A stretch of DNA of 64,000 nucleotides from Sulfurimonas sp. (GCF_029027405.1 NZ_CP093396.1:2367497-2431496); one strand, 5' to 3'; shown: positions 26,521 to 34,935, counted from the stretch's first letter. Program-made: numbers and translations. The notes: generated by a model from the sequence alone, not told the origin.

Positions 26521-27117
26521 ATGTTAGTAACAAACAAAGCTCCAGATTTTACAGCAACAGCAGTTTTAGGTGACGGTTCAATCGTTGAAGATTTTAAACT
26601 TAGTGAAAATATGGGAGAAAAAGGTACAGTAATCTTTTTTTATCCACTAGATTTTACTTTTGTTTGTCCATCTGAACTTATCGCTTTTGATCATAGACTT
26701 AAAGACTTTAAAGATCGTGGTGTAAATGTTATAGGTGTTTCTGTTGATAGTCAATTTTCTCACTTCGCATGGAGAGAAACTCCTGTAAATAATGGCGGCA
26801 TCGGTAGAGTTGGTTATCCGCTTGTAGCTGACCTAACAAAACAAATCTCTAAAGATTATGATGTACTTTTTGGTGAAGCAGTAGCACTTCGTGGTTCATT
26901 TCTTATAGATGCACAAGGTGTAGTTCGCCATGCAGTTATCAATGACCTTCCACTTGGAAGAAATATCGATGAGATGCTTAGAATGGTAGATACTATGCAG
27001 TTTACTGATGAGTTTGGTGAAGTTTGTCCTGCTGGTTGGCAAAAAGGTGATGAAGGTATGAAAGCAACAACTGAGGGTGTTGCTGAGTATCTTGGTAAAA
27101 ACGAAGACAAACTGTAA
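26521..27117 (+). CDS. 2-Cys peroxiredoxin (AhpC/TSA)
   Basis: A 198-residue thiol peroxidase. The peroxidatic Cys is in DFTFVCPSELIAF near residue 50 and the resolving Cys in GEVCPAGWQKG near residue 170, with the GGIG and the C-terminal YLGKN segments of typical (AhpC-type) 2-Cys enzymes. It reduces hydrogen peroxide and organic peroxides using thioredoxin. AAAGGA is the ribosome site. A bidirectional terminator follows. Confidence 0.95.
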   Translation: MLVTNKAPDFTATAVLGDGSIVEDFKLSENMGEKGTVIFFYPLDFTFVCPSELIAFDHRLKDFKDRGVNVIGVSVDSQFSHFAWRETPVNNGGIGRVGYPLVADLTKQISKDYDVLFGEAVALRGSFLIDAQGVVRHAVINDLPLGRNIDEMLRMVDTMQFTDEFGEVCPAGWQKGDEGMKATTEGVAEYLGKNEDKL

Positions 27118-27131
27118 TTATTTCTATATTT

Positions 27132-27154
27132 AACTCTCACAACTTGTGAGAGTT
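27132..27154. terminator. Bidirectional terminator between convergent genes
   Basis: Perfect 9-bp arms AACTCTCAC/GTGAGAGTT with a 5-base loop, between the peroxiredoxin gene (plus) and the gene ending at 27153 (minus). Confidence 0.65.
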
Positions 27155-27662
27155 ATCTTGATGAAAGTAGTTCTTCTAATGCTTTAGAAGTATCTTTTTT
27201 CATATTAAGTTGTACTTGAAATAAAGCAACTTTTAAACTAGGTTCTGCATCTTTACTTCTGTCTAAACTTGCTTCCAATTCTTCTAATAATCGCTTTTTA
27301 AAACTTGATATTAATTTTGCTATCTCTTTCATAGCATCTGGTGAATCACCCATTTTTGCTATTAATTTATTACGATATTCATCTATTTTTGCTTGAATTT
27401 TTTCCATATTTAAATCTGCTAAAAACTTCAAGGCACCTTTAGTACAAAGATCGTCAAGAAATCTTGCAACAGCACTATCTTGTTCTTTATCTTCACTCTC
27501 TTTTGGTATTCTAGCTAAAACAGGTAATATTTGTTTTTCATTTTTTAAATTTATCTCTGCTTTTTGAGCTTGATTATAAATTTCTTCAAACTTATCAATA
27601 AACGGTTCATGATAATTTTGCATCGATGTTAAATAACTTTGACATGTTGCTCTAGTTTCCAT
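27153..27662 (-). CDS. Hypothetical helical protein
   Basis: A 169-residue soluble, charged protein that appears almost fully helical, with coiled-coil character in residues ~100-165. It contains two cysteines and no signal peptide. No family is recognised. It is followed by a shared terminator and preceded by the Pif1-like helicase gene 84 bases away in the same direction. Confidence 0.6.
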   Translation of the reverse strand: METRATCQSYLTSMQNYHEPFIDKFEEIYNQAQKAEINLKNEKQILPVLARIPKESEDKEQDSAVARFLDDLCTKGALKFLADLNMEKIQAKIDEYRNKLIAKMGDSPDAMKEIAKLISSFKKRLLEELEASLDRSKDAEPSLKVALFQVQLNMKKDTSKALEELLSSR

Positions 27663-27745
27663 AGCTATCTCCTCTATTAACTCAATATACTTTCAACTTA
27701 ACAGCAAAAATTATTCCCTAAAAACTTCTAACTAGTTTAAAATAA

Positions 27746-29002
27746 TTATATTCTAACAAATTTCAAAGCCTTAAAATTAACAAAAACTATATCTCTCCAC
27801 TGACATTGAGGAGCTATGAGATTTAATCTTTTTGGATTGCAAGTTCGTGAAATTGCTACATAAAATTGAGAAGGTGCAAATATCTCATTTGTCTCAATAA
27901 TTAAGTCTTCTATGGACATGCCTTGAGACTTATGAATTGTTATAGCAAAAGCTAATTTTATAGGAAACTGATATACACTAAGTTGAGCAACCTCAACCAT
28001 CTCTTTTTTCCCATCTATACTTTTTTCACTCCACTTAGATTTACTTTGTTCAACTGTTTCAAGTTTTACAATCTTTGTATCACTTTTTCTTACATAAACA
28101 AAAGTTGGCTCTACATTTACAACAATGCCACGCTCTCCATTAAAATAGTTCCAAGAGTTTCGTGTAAAAAGAACTGGTGCTCCTATTTTTAACTCCAATT
28201 CTTTATCTATTCTAGAGTCATTCATAAATCTATCTACTTCTATGTCTTTAACACTTTTTATATGTTTAATAACTTGTGCCTCTTTTACAAAAAGCTCATC
28301 ATCTATATAAGCGAGTTGTCTTTTATTATGTTTAGATGCTGAAATATTTTTTCCAAACAAAAAAGTAAACTCTCCTAAATCTTCTGGCAAAGGTCTGATA
28401 AAATCATTTAAATCATTATGAATTTTCTCATCAATAAATCCATTTCTAATACTTCCTAAAAGCTCTATAAACTTTTTGTCATCAGTTCTGTATATATGTG
28501 TCAGCTCAACTTTTTTAAACTCAAACTCACTCCATGAGTCTGATTCAAAAGCAAACTTAACTTCACCCCCTCCACGAACAACTGGTGGAAGTTGTAAAAA
28601 GTCACCTACTACTAAAATACAACCTTTAAACTCTGCTTGAGTTATACGAAGTTTTATCATCTCCATCAAAGTATCACTAACCATAGAAATTTCGTCTATG
28701 ACAATAAGGCTCATACTAGCTATTAATTTTTTTATCTTATTTTTTATCAAAAATTTACCAGATTTTTCTAGTTCTTCTATAGTAGACGCTATTCCCAAGT
28801 CCATAAAACTATGAAGTGTTTGTCCATCTATTAAGGTTGCCGCCATTCCTGTCGATGCCAATTTTGCTACTTTTTTAGCTTCATCTTCAAAGTGGCGTAT
28901 AATTTCTCTTGTTATTGTTGTTTTACCTACACCTGCTCCACCTGTTAAAAATACATTTTGTTTTTTTTCTAAATTTTGTAAAATATTTTCTAAGTAATTC
29001 AT
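27746..29002 (-). CDS. Pif1/RecD-like superfamily 1 DNA helicase
   Basis: A 418-residue helicase. Walker A is GGAGVGKTT (about 21-29), Walker B IVIDEISMVSDTLM, motif III GDFLQLPPV, and the C-terminal motifs are FAITIHKSQGMS and YVAISRT. This is the core set of Pif1-family 5'-3' helicases, which unwind G-quadruplexes and forked DNA. The N-terminal extension is short. Its ATG lies 5 bases after a TATAAT box on the minus strand, so its mRNA may be leaderless. Confidence 0.9.
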   Translation of the reverse strand: MNYLENILQNLEKKQNVFLTGGAGVGKTTITREIIRHFEDEAKKVAKLASTGMAATLIDGQTLHSFMDLGIASTIEELEKSGKFLIKNKIKKLIASMSLIVIDEISMVSDTLMEMIKLRITQAEFKGCILVVGDFLQLPPVVRGGGEVKFAFESDSWSEFEFKKVELTHIYRTDDKKFIELLGSIRNGFIDEKIHNDLNDFIRPLPEDLGEFTFLFGKNISASKHNKRQLAYIDDELFVKEAQVIKHIKSVKDIEVDRFMNDSRIDKELELKIGAPVLFTRNSWNYFNGERGIVVNVEPTFVYVRKSDTKIVKLETVEQSKSKWSEKSIDGKKEMVEVAQLSVYQFPIKLAFAITIHKSQGMSIEDLIIETNEIFAPSQFYVAISRTCNPKRLNLIAPQCQWRDIVFVNFKALKFVRI

Positions 29003-29007
29003 AAAAA

Positions 29008-29020
29008 ATTATACTATAAT
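29008..29020. promoter_or_regulatory. Back-to-back divergent -10 boxes
   Basis: ATTATACTATAAT holds a minus-strand TATAAT (29013-29008) 5 bases before the helicase ATG and a plus-strand TATAAT (29015-29020) 6 bases before the ATG at 29027. The whole intergenic gap is 24 bases, so any -35 of each promoter lies in the other gene. Confidence 0.5.
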
Positions 29021-29026
29021 ACCTCC

Positions 29027-30271
29027 ATGAAAAGAATACTAATCGTCGAAGACAACAAAACACTTGCCAAACTTATTGCTAAAAAGATTTCTACTACTTT
29101 AAAATATGAAGTAGATATAGCCTATAAACTTTCAGAAGCAAGACTATTTTTAAAAAAATATAAATACTTCTTAGCAATACTTGACATAAATCTTCCAGAT
29201 GCACCAGATGGTCAAATAGTTGATTATGTTTTAAAAACGGGGAACAAAGTTATTGTACTTAGTGCAAATATTGACAAAGAGTTTAGAAAAAAAATTCTTA
29301 AAAAAAATATAATTGATTATATAAATAAAGGTGGAGTTAACGATATAAACTATGTTATTCAGACTATACAACGACTAGAAAAAAATCAAGAACATAAAAT
29401 TTTGGTAGTTGAAGATTCTATGGTGTTTCGTAAAGTTTTAAAAGAAACACTAGAAAATCTTTTTTTTAAAGTCATAGCTGTAAGTCATGGGGAAGAAGCA
29501 CTTGGTATGCTAAATGAAAATCCAGATATATCTTTAGTTCTTACTGATTATAATATGCCTGTTATGAATGGACTTGAACTAACTAAAGAGATACGAAAAA
29601 AATACAAAAAGTCAGAACTGTGTGTCATGGTACTATCTTCCAGTGATGATGAAGAAACAAATGCAATGTTTTTAAAACAAGGTGCAAATGACTACATTCA
29701 TAAACCTTATTCTAAAGAAGAATTTTTCTGTCGTATTCATAATTCTATTGAATCCTTAGAAAATATTCAATTTATAACGAACTATGCAAATAGAGATGTC
29801 CTAACAGGTCTTTACAATCATCGTTATTTTTATAAATACATGAAAGAGTATTCACAAGACGCTAAAGTAAGTGGTGAACAATTTGCTGTTGGAATTGTAA
29901 ATATTGACAACTTTAAAGAAATATACAAAAAATTTGGTCAAGATATTGGTGATGAAGTCATCATTAATTTATCTGAAATTCTAAGAACTAAAACCAATTA
30001 CAAAGATTTTATAGCTAAATTTCAAGGTGAAGAATTTTGTATAATTTTAAAAAATATAAATAGAGATAGTGCTGCTGATATTTTTGAGAGATTACGCCAA
30101 GAAGTCGAAAAGTCTGGTTTTACTACTAAAAATAATGACTATATAAAATGTACAGTTTCCATAGGTGTTGCACTGCATACTGAAGATAATATTGAAGAAA
30201 CAATATCTCAAGCAGATATGATGTTGCTTCAAGCCCAACAAAATGGAAACAATCAAGTAGTCTTTGACTAA
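29027..30271 (+). CDS. Tandem-receiver GGDEF protein (diguanylate cyclase-like)
   Basis: A 414-residue protein. Receiver 1 spans about 3-118 (phospho-acceptor in ILDINLPDAPDG), receiver 2 about 125-245 (LTDYNMPVMNG). The GGDEF domain covers about 255-410 and contains DVLTGLYNHRYF and NIDNFKEIYKKFG. The active-site motif reads QGEEF at residues 333-337 instead of GG(D/E)EF, so c-di-GMP synthesis is uncertain. No membrane segment. It may be a leaderless transcript, divergent from the Pif1-like helicase gene. Confidence 0.88.
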   Translation: MKRILIVEDNKTLAKLIAKKISTTLKYEVDIAYKLSEARLFLKKYKYFLAILDINLPDAPDGQIVDYVLKTGNKVIVLSANIDKEFRKKILKKNIIDYINKGGVNDINYVIQTIQRLEKNQEHKILVVEDSMVFRKVLKETLENLFFKVIAVSHGEEALGMLNENPDISLVLTDYNMPVMNGLELTKEIRKKYKKSELCVMVLSSSDDEETNAMFLKQGANDYIHKPYSKEEFFCRIHNSIESLENIQFITNYANRDVLTGLYNHRYFYKYMKEYSQDAKVSGEQFAVGIVNIDNFKEIYKKFGQDIGDEVIINLSEILRTKTNYKDFIAKFQGEEFCIILKNINRDSAADIFERLRQEVEKSGFTTKNNDYIKCTVSIGVALHTEDNIEETISQADMMLLQAQQNGNNQVVFD

Positions 30272-31359
30272 TTTTTTAAAATTATAACTTCTCCAAATGG
30301 AACTTCTTTTTCATTTGGACTTATCCACTTTACCATGTAAGATGGTTCTTTTTTTGGAAAAGTTCCTTCTAAATCGCTAAAGTAAAGAAGTAGTTGTGTG
30401 TCTTGCAAATTATCTTGAATAAACTCAAAAACAGGTCTAAAGTCTGTTGCCCCACCACCTTTTAAATCTACTTCAAGTCTATCACCACTATAAAAAATAT
30501 GATGTGAATTTATCTTATCATCACTCACAAGCATATTTATTTCATAAGATGGTATTGTATTCATCAAAAATTTTAGCTCATTTAAAAACTCACTTAAAAG
30601 AGTTTCATCAACTGAACCAGAACTATCAACTGCTATGACAAGTTTAAACCTATTGCTAATGCTAGAAGGAAGATAAAAACCAAGATGCAAGAACTTTTTA
30701 TTTGGTGGCATCTGAGCATAGTCGTCTTTATAAAATCTATCTATCGCAACTCTTAACTCATCTCTCCAATTAACATTAGACTTCAGCCCTAGTTTAAAAA
30801 ATCTATGGAGTCCAGATGCTAAAGCTTCTTTTGCTTCTTCAGCATCTAGAGTAGCTTTTACAAACTCATCAAAAAGTTGTTCCTCTTGAGGATTCTCGGC
30901 ATCTGGATTTTGTACATCGTTTTCATCATCTGCTTCATACTCCAACTCATCACGAAGAATGTCGGCTTTTAACTCTTCATATATCTCTTCTGCGTAAAGT
31001 CCACTAAATCTTTTTGAATAGTGTGCGAGGTCTGGTCGATGAAGTCCATTTTCAACAAGCATATCATTTATCGCGTAGTCAGTGGAGAGTTGCCAAAGCC
31101 ATCCACTTCTGTTACTTTTACGATATTCGTGAGCCAAAGATGCGTGCATCGCACCATTTGCAAAAACAAATTCCATCTCATTTATTGTTAATGACTCTAA
31201 ATAATCACTATTATATTCAAGCGAGATGCCATCACTTTTAAAAGTTTGTATATCATCATTAGAAATAAGCTTTAAGCGTGAAGCAACAGTTCCAAAAAAT
31301 GGATACTCAACTAAGAGTTTAGCTTTTGCTTGAGATATTTTTTTTTGTATGTTTAACAT
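30268..31359 (-). CDS. VWA-domain protein with metallopeptidase-like N-terminus (DUF2201)
   Basis: A 363-residue protein. The N-terminal half (about 40-130) has FANGAMHASLAHEYRKSNRS and LSTDYAINDMLVENG, which fit the putative metallopeptidase region of DUF2201; a classical HExxH zinc motif is not seen. The C-terminal half is a VWA domain with the metal-ion-dependent adhesion site DSSGSVDE near residue 250. VWA proteins of this type work with MoxR ATPases. The MoxR gene lies upstream at 32701-33708, but an insertion sequence now separates them. It has its own TATAAT 5 bases before the ATG. Confidence 0.85.
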   Translation of the reverse strand: MLNIQKKISQAKAKLLVEYPFFGTVASRLKLISNDDIQTFKSDGISLEYNSDYLESLTINEMEFVFANGAMHASLAHEYRKSNRSGWLWQLSTDYAINDMLVENGLHRPDLAHYSKRFSGLYAEEIYEELKADILRDELEYEADDENDVQNPDAENPQEEQLFDEFVKATLDAEEAKEALASGLHRFFKLGLKSNVNWRDELRVAIDRFYKDDYAQMPPNKKFLHLGFYLPSSISNRFKLVIAVDSSGSVDETLLSEFLNELKFLMNTIPSYEINMLVSDDKINSHHIFYSGDRLEVDLKGGGATDFRPVFEFIQDNLQDTQLLLYFSDLEGTFPKKEPSYMVKWISPNEKEVPFGEVIILKN

Positions 31360-31364
31360 ATAAA

Positions 31365-31370
31365 ATTATA
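31365..31370 (-). promoter_or_regulatory. -10 box 5 nt before the VWA gene start
   Basis: On the minus strand, TGATATAAT is followed by TTTAT and ATG. This gives the VWA gene its own promoter despite the upstream insertion sequence, with an apparently leaderless message. Confidence 0.45.
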
Positions 31371-31424
31371 TCAGTTTATACTTACTAAAATAAGTCGAGA
31401 AAATTTATTAGTTTCAAAGTTTTG

Positions 31425-31489
31425 TTATCCGTTTAATATATCAAATATTTCTACGGATGGTGTTTTTAAAATATTCATACCTGCATAAT
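31425..31489 (-). pseudogene. 3' half of a small gene split by an insertion sequence
   Basis: Encodes the last 20 codons of a small protein (…YAGMNILKTPSVEIFDILNG, stop at 31427-31425). With the 5' half at 32556-32616 it makes an exact 41-codon frame plus stop once the 1,066-bp element is removed. It lies 65 bases upstream of the VWA gene. Confidence 0.5.
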
Positions 31490-31518
31490 TGATTTAAAGT
31501 AAAATTTTTTAGGCTGAA
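31490..31518. repeat. Left terminal inverted repeat of insertion sequence
   Basis: 29 bases, TGATTTAAAGTAAAATTTTT then TAGGCTGAA; it matches the reverse complement of 32527-32555 at 28 of 29 positions. Confidence 0.85.
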
Positions 31519-31567
31519 AAGTGCTTGAAACTACTGTATAGTAATGGTTAAAAAGGTTTTATTTACA

Positions 31568-32523
31568 ATGAGCTGTAAAAAAATGCAAAAATCTGTCCAC
31601 ACTGTACATCAAAAAAGACTAAAAAAAATGGTGAATTAGGTGGAATTCAGAGATATAAATGCTCAAGTTGTAATAGTTATTTTTCATCAAAAAGACGACC
31701 AGATAAATTACAAGAAATTATTTTTAAAAAGTATATTTATAAGAGACAAACACTAAGTGATTTAGCAGAGGAATATAAGAAAAGTTCTCGATGGGTTCAG
31801 AAGCAAATATTTGAATATGAACCAAATATAAAATATCATAAACCTAGAGCGATAGTTCTTATCTGTGATGCTACTTTTTATGGCAAACGCAAAGATAAAC
31901 TTGGAACGCTAGTTTTTAAAGATGACATTACCAAAGAGATACTTTTATCCAAACATATTCAAAGTGAACTATCAGCTGACTATAAACTATTACTCAATCA
32001 ACTTTTAGAGCTTGGCTATACAGTTCTATCAGTCACAATAGATGGCAAAAGAGGCTTACAAAAGGTTTTTAAAGACTTTCCACTACAAATGTGTCACTTC
32101 CATCAGGCAAAGACTGTGAGAAGATATATAACTAAAAGACCAAGACTACAAGCTGGAAAAGATTTGAAGAAAATCATGTATCGACTCACTCAAACTAATG
32201 AAAAAAAATTTACTAAAAAGCTTGATGAATGGTATGAAACATATAAAAATTTTATAGAAGAAAAAAGTATCAATAATGATACTGGTAAATCATATTACAC
32301 TCATCAAAAAGTTAGAGCTGCATATAGAAGTTTAAGAGCTAATCTTTCATATCTTTTTACAAGAAATAAATATAAAAATTTCAAGATTCCAAACACAACA
32401 AATACTCTCGATGGTGGAACTTTTTCTCCATTGAAAATACTCATTAAAATCCACAGAGGATTAAGCAAAAGCTTGAAGTTAAAAATGGTTGATGATTATT
32501 TATTAAACTATAAGAAAAAATAA
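31568..32523 (+). CDS. Insertion-sequence transposase, needs a -1 frameshift from its ATG
   Basis: The ATG at 31568 (MSCKK) runs into a run of seven A (31577-31583) and soon stops at TAG 31637-31639. From the A run a -1 shift enters a frame open for 314 codons to 32523 that has no ATG until 32089. That frame encodes a zinc ribbon (CPHC and CSSC), CDATFYGKRKDK and TIDGKRGLQKVF with likely catalytic Asp residues, MCHFHQAKTVRRY and NTLDGGTFSPLK, the last two typical of IS256/MULE-type enzymes. The product would have about 318 residues. Either slippage on A7 makes it, or a base change inactivated it. Confidence 0.7.
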
Positions 32524-32526
32524 TTA

Positions 32527-32555
32527 TTCAGCCTAAAAAAATTTACTTTAAATCA
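32527..32555. repeat. Right terminal inverted repeat of insertion sequence
   Basis: 29 bases, TTCAGCCTAAAAAAATTTAC then TTTAAATCA, inverted relative to 31490-31518 with one mismatch. Confidence 0.85.
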
Positions 32556-32616
32556 CAATACTTAAAGTTTCGCAATAGTTTTTTAGCTCTGGCATTTTTA
32601 ATTGTTCTATTTTCAT
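32556..32616 (-). pseudogene. 5' half of a small gene split by an insertion sequence
   Basis: ATG at 32616 follows AAAGGA at a good distance and encodes MKIEQLKMPELKNYCETLSI before the element's end. The phrase LKMPELKNYCETLSI resembles SAP or Rho-N-type short helices, but this is weak. Stops 84 bases downstream of the MoxR gene. The rest of 32617-32700 holds no other gene. Confidence 0.5.
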
Positions 32617-32700
32617 TTATAAATTCCTTTGACTATTGTAATAGTAGCAAGTTGATGTTCTACTTTCATTTAGCAAATATTTCTTTTTAATATTTATGAA

Positions 32701-33708
32701 CTACGCCAAAAGATAAGCAAACTGTTTAACCCACTCTTTAAAAACTATTGAATGTTCCATTTTTACACCGTTTCTCTGCAAGTCTTGAACACACATAACA
32801 GCAAATTCACTCTTTAGTTTTAGGGTGTATTTTAGTAGGTTATCTAGTTTTTCTTCAGAGTTATCTTTAAGTAGTCCACTAACTAGACCTACACTTAGAG
32901 CGTAGAGAACATCAACCTCATCAGAATATTCACCTTCACCTGTGTTTAAAATATTTTCTATATTTGGAAGTTTAGTCATAACTTTTACAAACTGTAAAAA
33001 GCCAACTGCGACATCTTTACCAACCGCACCACTAATTGCATCTACGAGCAGCTCAGCATCTATAGTACTTTTTAGTATAGCATCTACATACTCCCAACTT
33101 CTTGGAGTTGCAAAACTTTTAGTGTCACTCGCAGCATCAAAGGTAAATAGATGCTCATTTTTGTATGCTATATAAGCTATAATTTTTTCATTTATTCCCT
33201 GTTCATACGCCCAATCTCTCCACTCACTAGCATCAACTTCCATCTCAAAATGAACAAACCTATTTGCTAAAGGAGCGGGCATTCTATATGTCACTCCTCT
33301 ATCACTTTCACGATTTCCTGCAGCAATTATTGCCCAACCAGAGGGAAGACAATATTCACCAACTTTTCTATCTAAAATTAGTTGATATGCAGATGCTTGA
33401 ACACTTGGAGCTGCTGTATTTAACTCATCTAAAAATAAAATACCTTTTCCATCTTTTGGTAAAAAAGCTGGTGGCGCCCAAAGTGCAGTATGTGAGTCCT
33501 TGTCATAAAATGGGATACCTTTAAGGTCTGTTGGATCCATAAGAGCGAGTCTTAAGTCTATAAATTCCATACCCTTTGATTGTGCTATTTGCTTAATTAT
33601 TGAAGATTTACCAACTCCTGGCGCTCCCCATAAAAAACTTGGAACTTTTTGCTCTATGAGAGCGGAAATTGAACTTATTAACTTTGAGGCTTTCATTAGA
33701 CTAACCAT
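32701..33708 (-). CDS. MoxR-family AAA+ ATPase
   Basis: A 335-residue ATPase. Walker A is WGAPGVGKSSII (about 27-38), Walker B GILFLDELNTAAPSVQA (about 88), sensor 1 GWAIIAAGNRESDRG and an arginine in APLANRFVHFEM. MoxR ATPases act as chaperones that load metals or remodel partners bearing VWA domains. The VWA partner lies downstream but is separated by an insertion sequence. The start overlaps the LRV-repeat gene by 13 bases. Confidence 0.88.
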   Translation of the reverse strand: MVSLMKASKLISSISALIEQKVPSFLWGAPGVGKSSIIKQIAQSKGMEFIDLRLALMDPTDLKGIPFYDKDSHTALWAPPAFLPKDGKGILFLDELNTAAPSVQASAYQLILDRKVGEYCLPSGWAIIAAGNRESDRGVTYRMPAPLANRFVHFEMEVDASEWRDWAYEQGINEKIIAYIAYKNEHLFTFDAASDTKSFATPRSWEYVDAILKSTIDAELLVDAISGAVGKDVAVGFLQFVKVMTKLPNIENILNTGEGEYSDEVDVLYALSVGLVSGLLKDNSEEKLDNLLKYTLKLKSEFAVMCVQDLQRNGVKMEHSIVFKEWVKQFAYLLA

Positions 33709-34862
33709 CCTAAATTTTCACTTTGTATATGTTTTCCATATCCAGCATTTGTTTTTACACTTCTTTCATACCTAGCATCTAGTTGAAGCTGATACAAAAT
33801 ATCTATGGGTGTGTTTTCATTTTTAGCTAAAGAAGCATGATTTTTTTCATCTTGATACGCAACTTGTAATATCTCTTGTGGTGTTGAAGTATTTTCATAT
33901 AAGGCACTTATTATTTTCTCATCATCATTTTGTAAGAGTTTTTTTATTATTGATATATCTAGTGCATTATTTTGTCCAAGAGCAAAATCAACATCACTTT
34001 CTTCTAAATTTAAAAGTTGTTTTTGCATCTTAAAACTAAGACTTTCATTTTTTGCTATTGAAGTTTTATACTCTTTTAAAAGTTTAAAAAGATCTTCATT
34101 TAGCGTAATTGTTAAAGCCATATTATTTGCTAATACCTCATCATTTAAAAACTCTTTTACTAAAGTAGCATCTAGTCTTTTGTTAAAAGAGAGAGCTTCT
34201 AAAATTCTCTCTCCACCACTTTTCAAAAATATCTTTTGCATCTCTAAATCACTAAAAACATTCATAGCTATTGCACATTTAAGTCTTGGATGAAAAATAA
34301 GTGGTTCAAGGTTTGAAATGACTTGAAGTAAGGTTTTATTTTTTGCCTGTGCTACTAGATGGATAAAACCAGTCGTAGCATATTGTACATTATGATTTCG
34401 TTCTATATTCTCATAAAACCTAGAAATAAAAGCGGCACTTACATCTCTGTTATTATCATTATCAAAAAAGTCTTCTTTATTCCAGTTATACATCTTTAAA
34501 AGTTTAAAAAAAATTTCATCTGTTATCATCGAGTTTGTTAAGAAATCTTTTAGTCTATCTTTATCGTGAGATAATTTTAGGCTCATTAAAAGAGTATCTC
34601 CGTCTATTATTTTTGCTAACTCTCTCTCTAAAACATCTATATCCATAAACACATATTTGCTTTCTTTATAAAGATTTTCACTCTCATTTTGTTCATAGGG
34701 CGTCATCATCTTGCCATCGACAATAAGTGCAATATCTTCATTAAATTCATCTATTATATTTATCTTATGAAAATGCATCTGTGCTTTAAACTCATCGCTA
34801 CTAAAAGCACGACTCTTTCCAAATAGTAAAATAGTTTTATTTTTATACTTTTGTAAATTCAT
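33696..34862 (-). CDS. BRCT-like plus LRV-repeat protein
   Basis: About 388 residues from the ATG at 34862. Residues ~1-95 (YKNKTILLFGKSRAFSSDEF, then IALIVDGKMMTP and YVFMDIDVLEREL) have a pattern like a BRCT fold. From about 180 onward the protein is built of leucine-rich-variant (LRV)-like helical repeats, each with A-N/K-N-E/P-x-T-P-x-E/D-I-L (for example LAKNENTPIDILYQL). The frame is also open from a GTG at 34877, but TATAAT (34874-34869) lies six bases before the ATG, so that GTG would be within the promoter. It overlaps the MoxR gene and probably feeds substrates or partners to it. Confidence 0.65.
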   Translation of the reverse strand: MNLQKYKNKTILLFGKSRAFSSDEFKAQMHFHKINIIDEFNEDIALIVDGKMMTPYEQNESENLYKESKYVFMDIDVLERELAKIIDGDTLLMSLKLSHDKDRLKDFLTNSMITDEIFFKLLKMYNWNKEDFFDNDNNRDVSAAFISRFYENIERNHNVQYATTGFIHLVAQAKNKTLLQVISNLEPLIFHPRLKCAIAMNVFSDLEMQKIFLKSGGERILEALSFNKRLDATLVKEFLNDEVLANNMALTITLNEDLFKLLKEYKTSIAKNESLSFKMQKQLLNLEESDVDFALGQNNALDISIIKKLLQNDDEKIISALYENTSTPQEILQVAYQDEKNHASLAKNENTPIDILYQLQLDARYERSVKTNAGYGKHIQSENLGWLV

Positions 34863-34868
34863 ACGCGG

Positions 34869-34874
34869 ATTATA
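34869..34874 (-). promoter_or_regulatory. -10 box 6 nt before the LRV-repeat gene start
   Basis: Minus-strand TGTATAAT, then CCGCGT, then ATG at 34862. This fixes the start and suggests a leaderless message for the LRV-MoxR operon. Confidence 0.5.
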
Positions 34875-34904
34875 CACATTTTAATTTAGTTTTCTTTGTT
34901 TTGC

Positions 34905-34910
34905 TATAAT
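34905..34910 (+). promoter_or_regulatory. -10 box of nhaA
   Basis: TTGCTATAAT, 25 bases before the nhaA ATG, with AAGGA at 34926-34930 as the ribosome site. Confidence 0.5.
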
Positions 34911-34935
34911 TAACATTATTTTTTCAAGGAAAACA

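Larger units (their letters stand above)
31490..32555 (+). mobile_element. 1,066-bp insertion sequence, IS256/MULE-like (IS1249-like)
   Basis: The element is bounded by 29-bp terminal inverted repeats with one mismatch and contains a single transposase frame. It sits between the MoxR and VWA genes, inside a 41-codon gene. No target-site duplication is visible at either edge: the flanks read GCATAAT on the left and CAATACT on the right. The family is judged from the transposase motifs only. Confidence 0.8.

Noticed and set aside
26521..26530. Search for tRNA or other RNA genes in intergenic gaps (13064-13292, 25899-26520, 31360-31489, 32556-32700, 53165-53340)
   Set aside because: No cloverleaf with TTCRANY-type T-loop was seen in any gap; the gaps are accounted for by promoters, leaders, gene remnants or the insertion sequence.
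34863..34877. GTG at 34877 as start of the LRV-repeat gene
   Set aside because: It lies within the TATAAT region; the ATG at 34862 fits a transcript that begins there.
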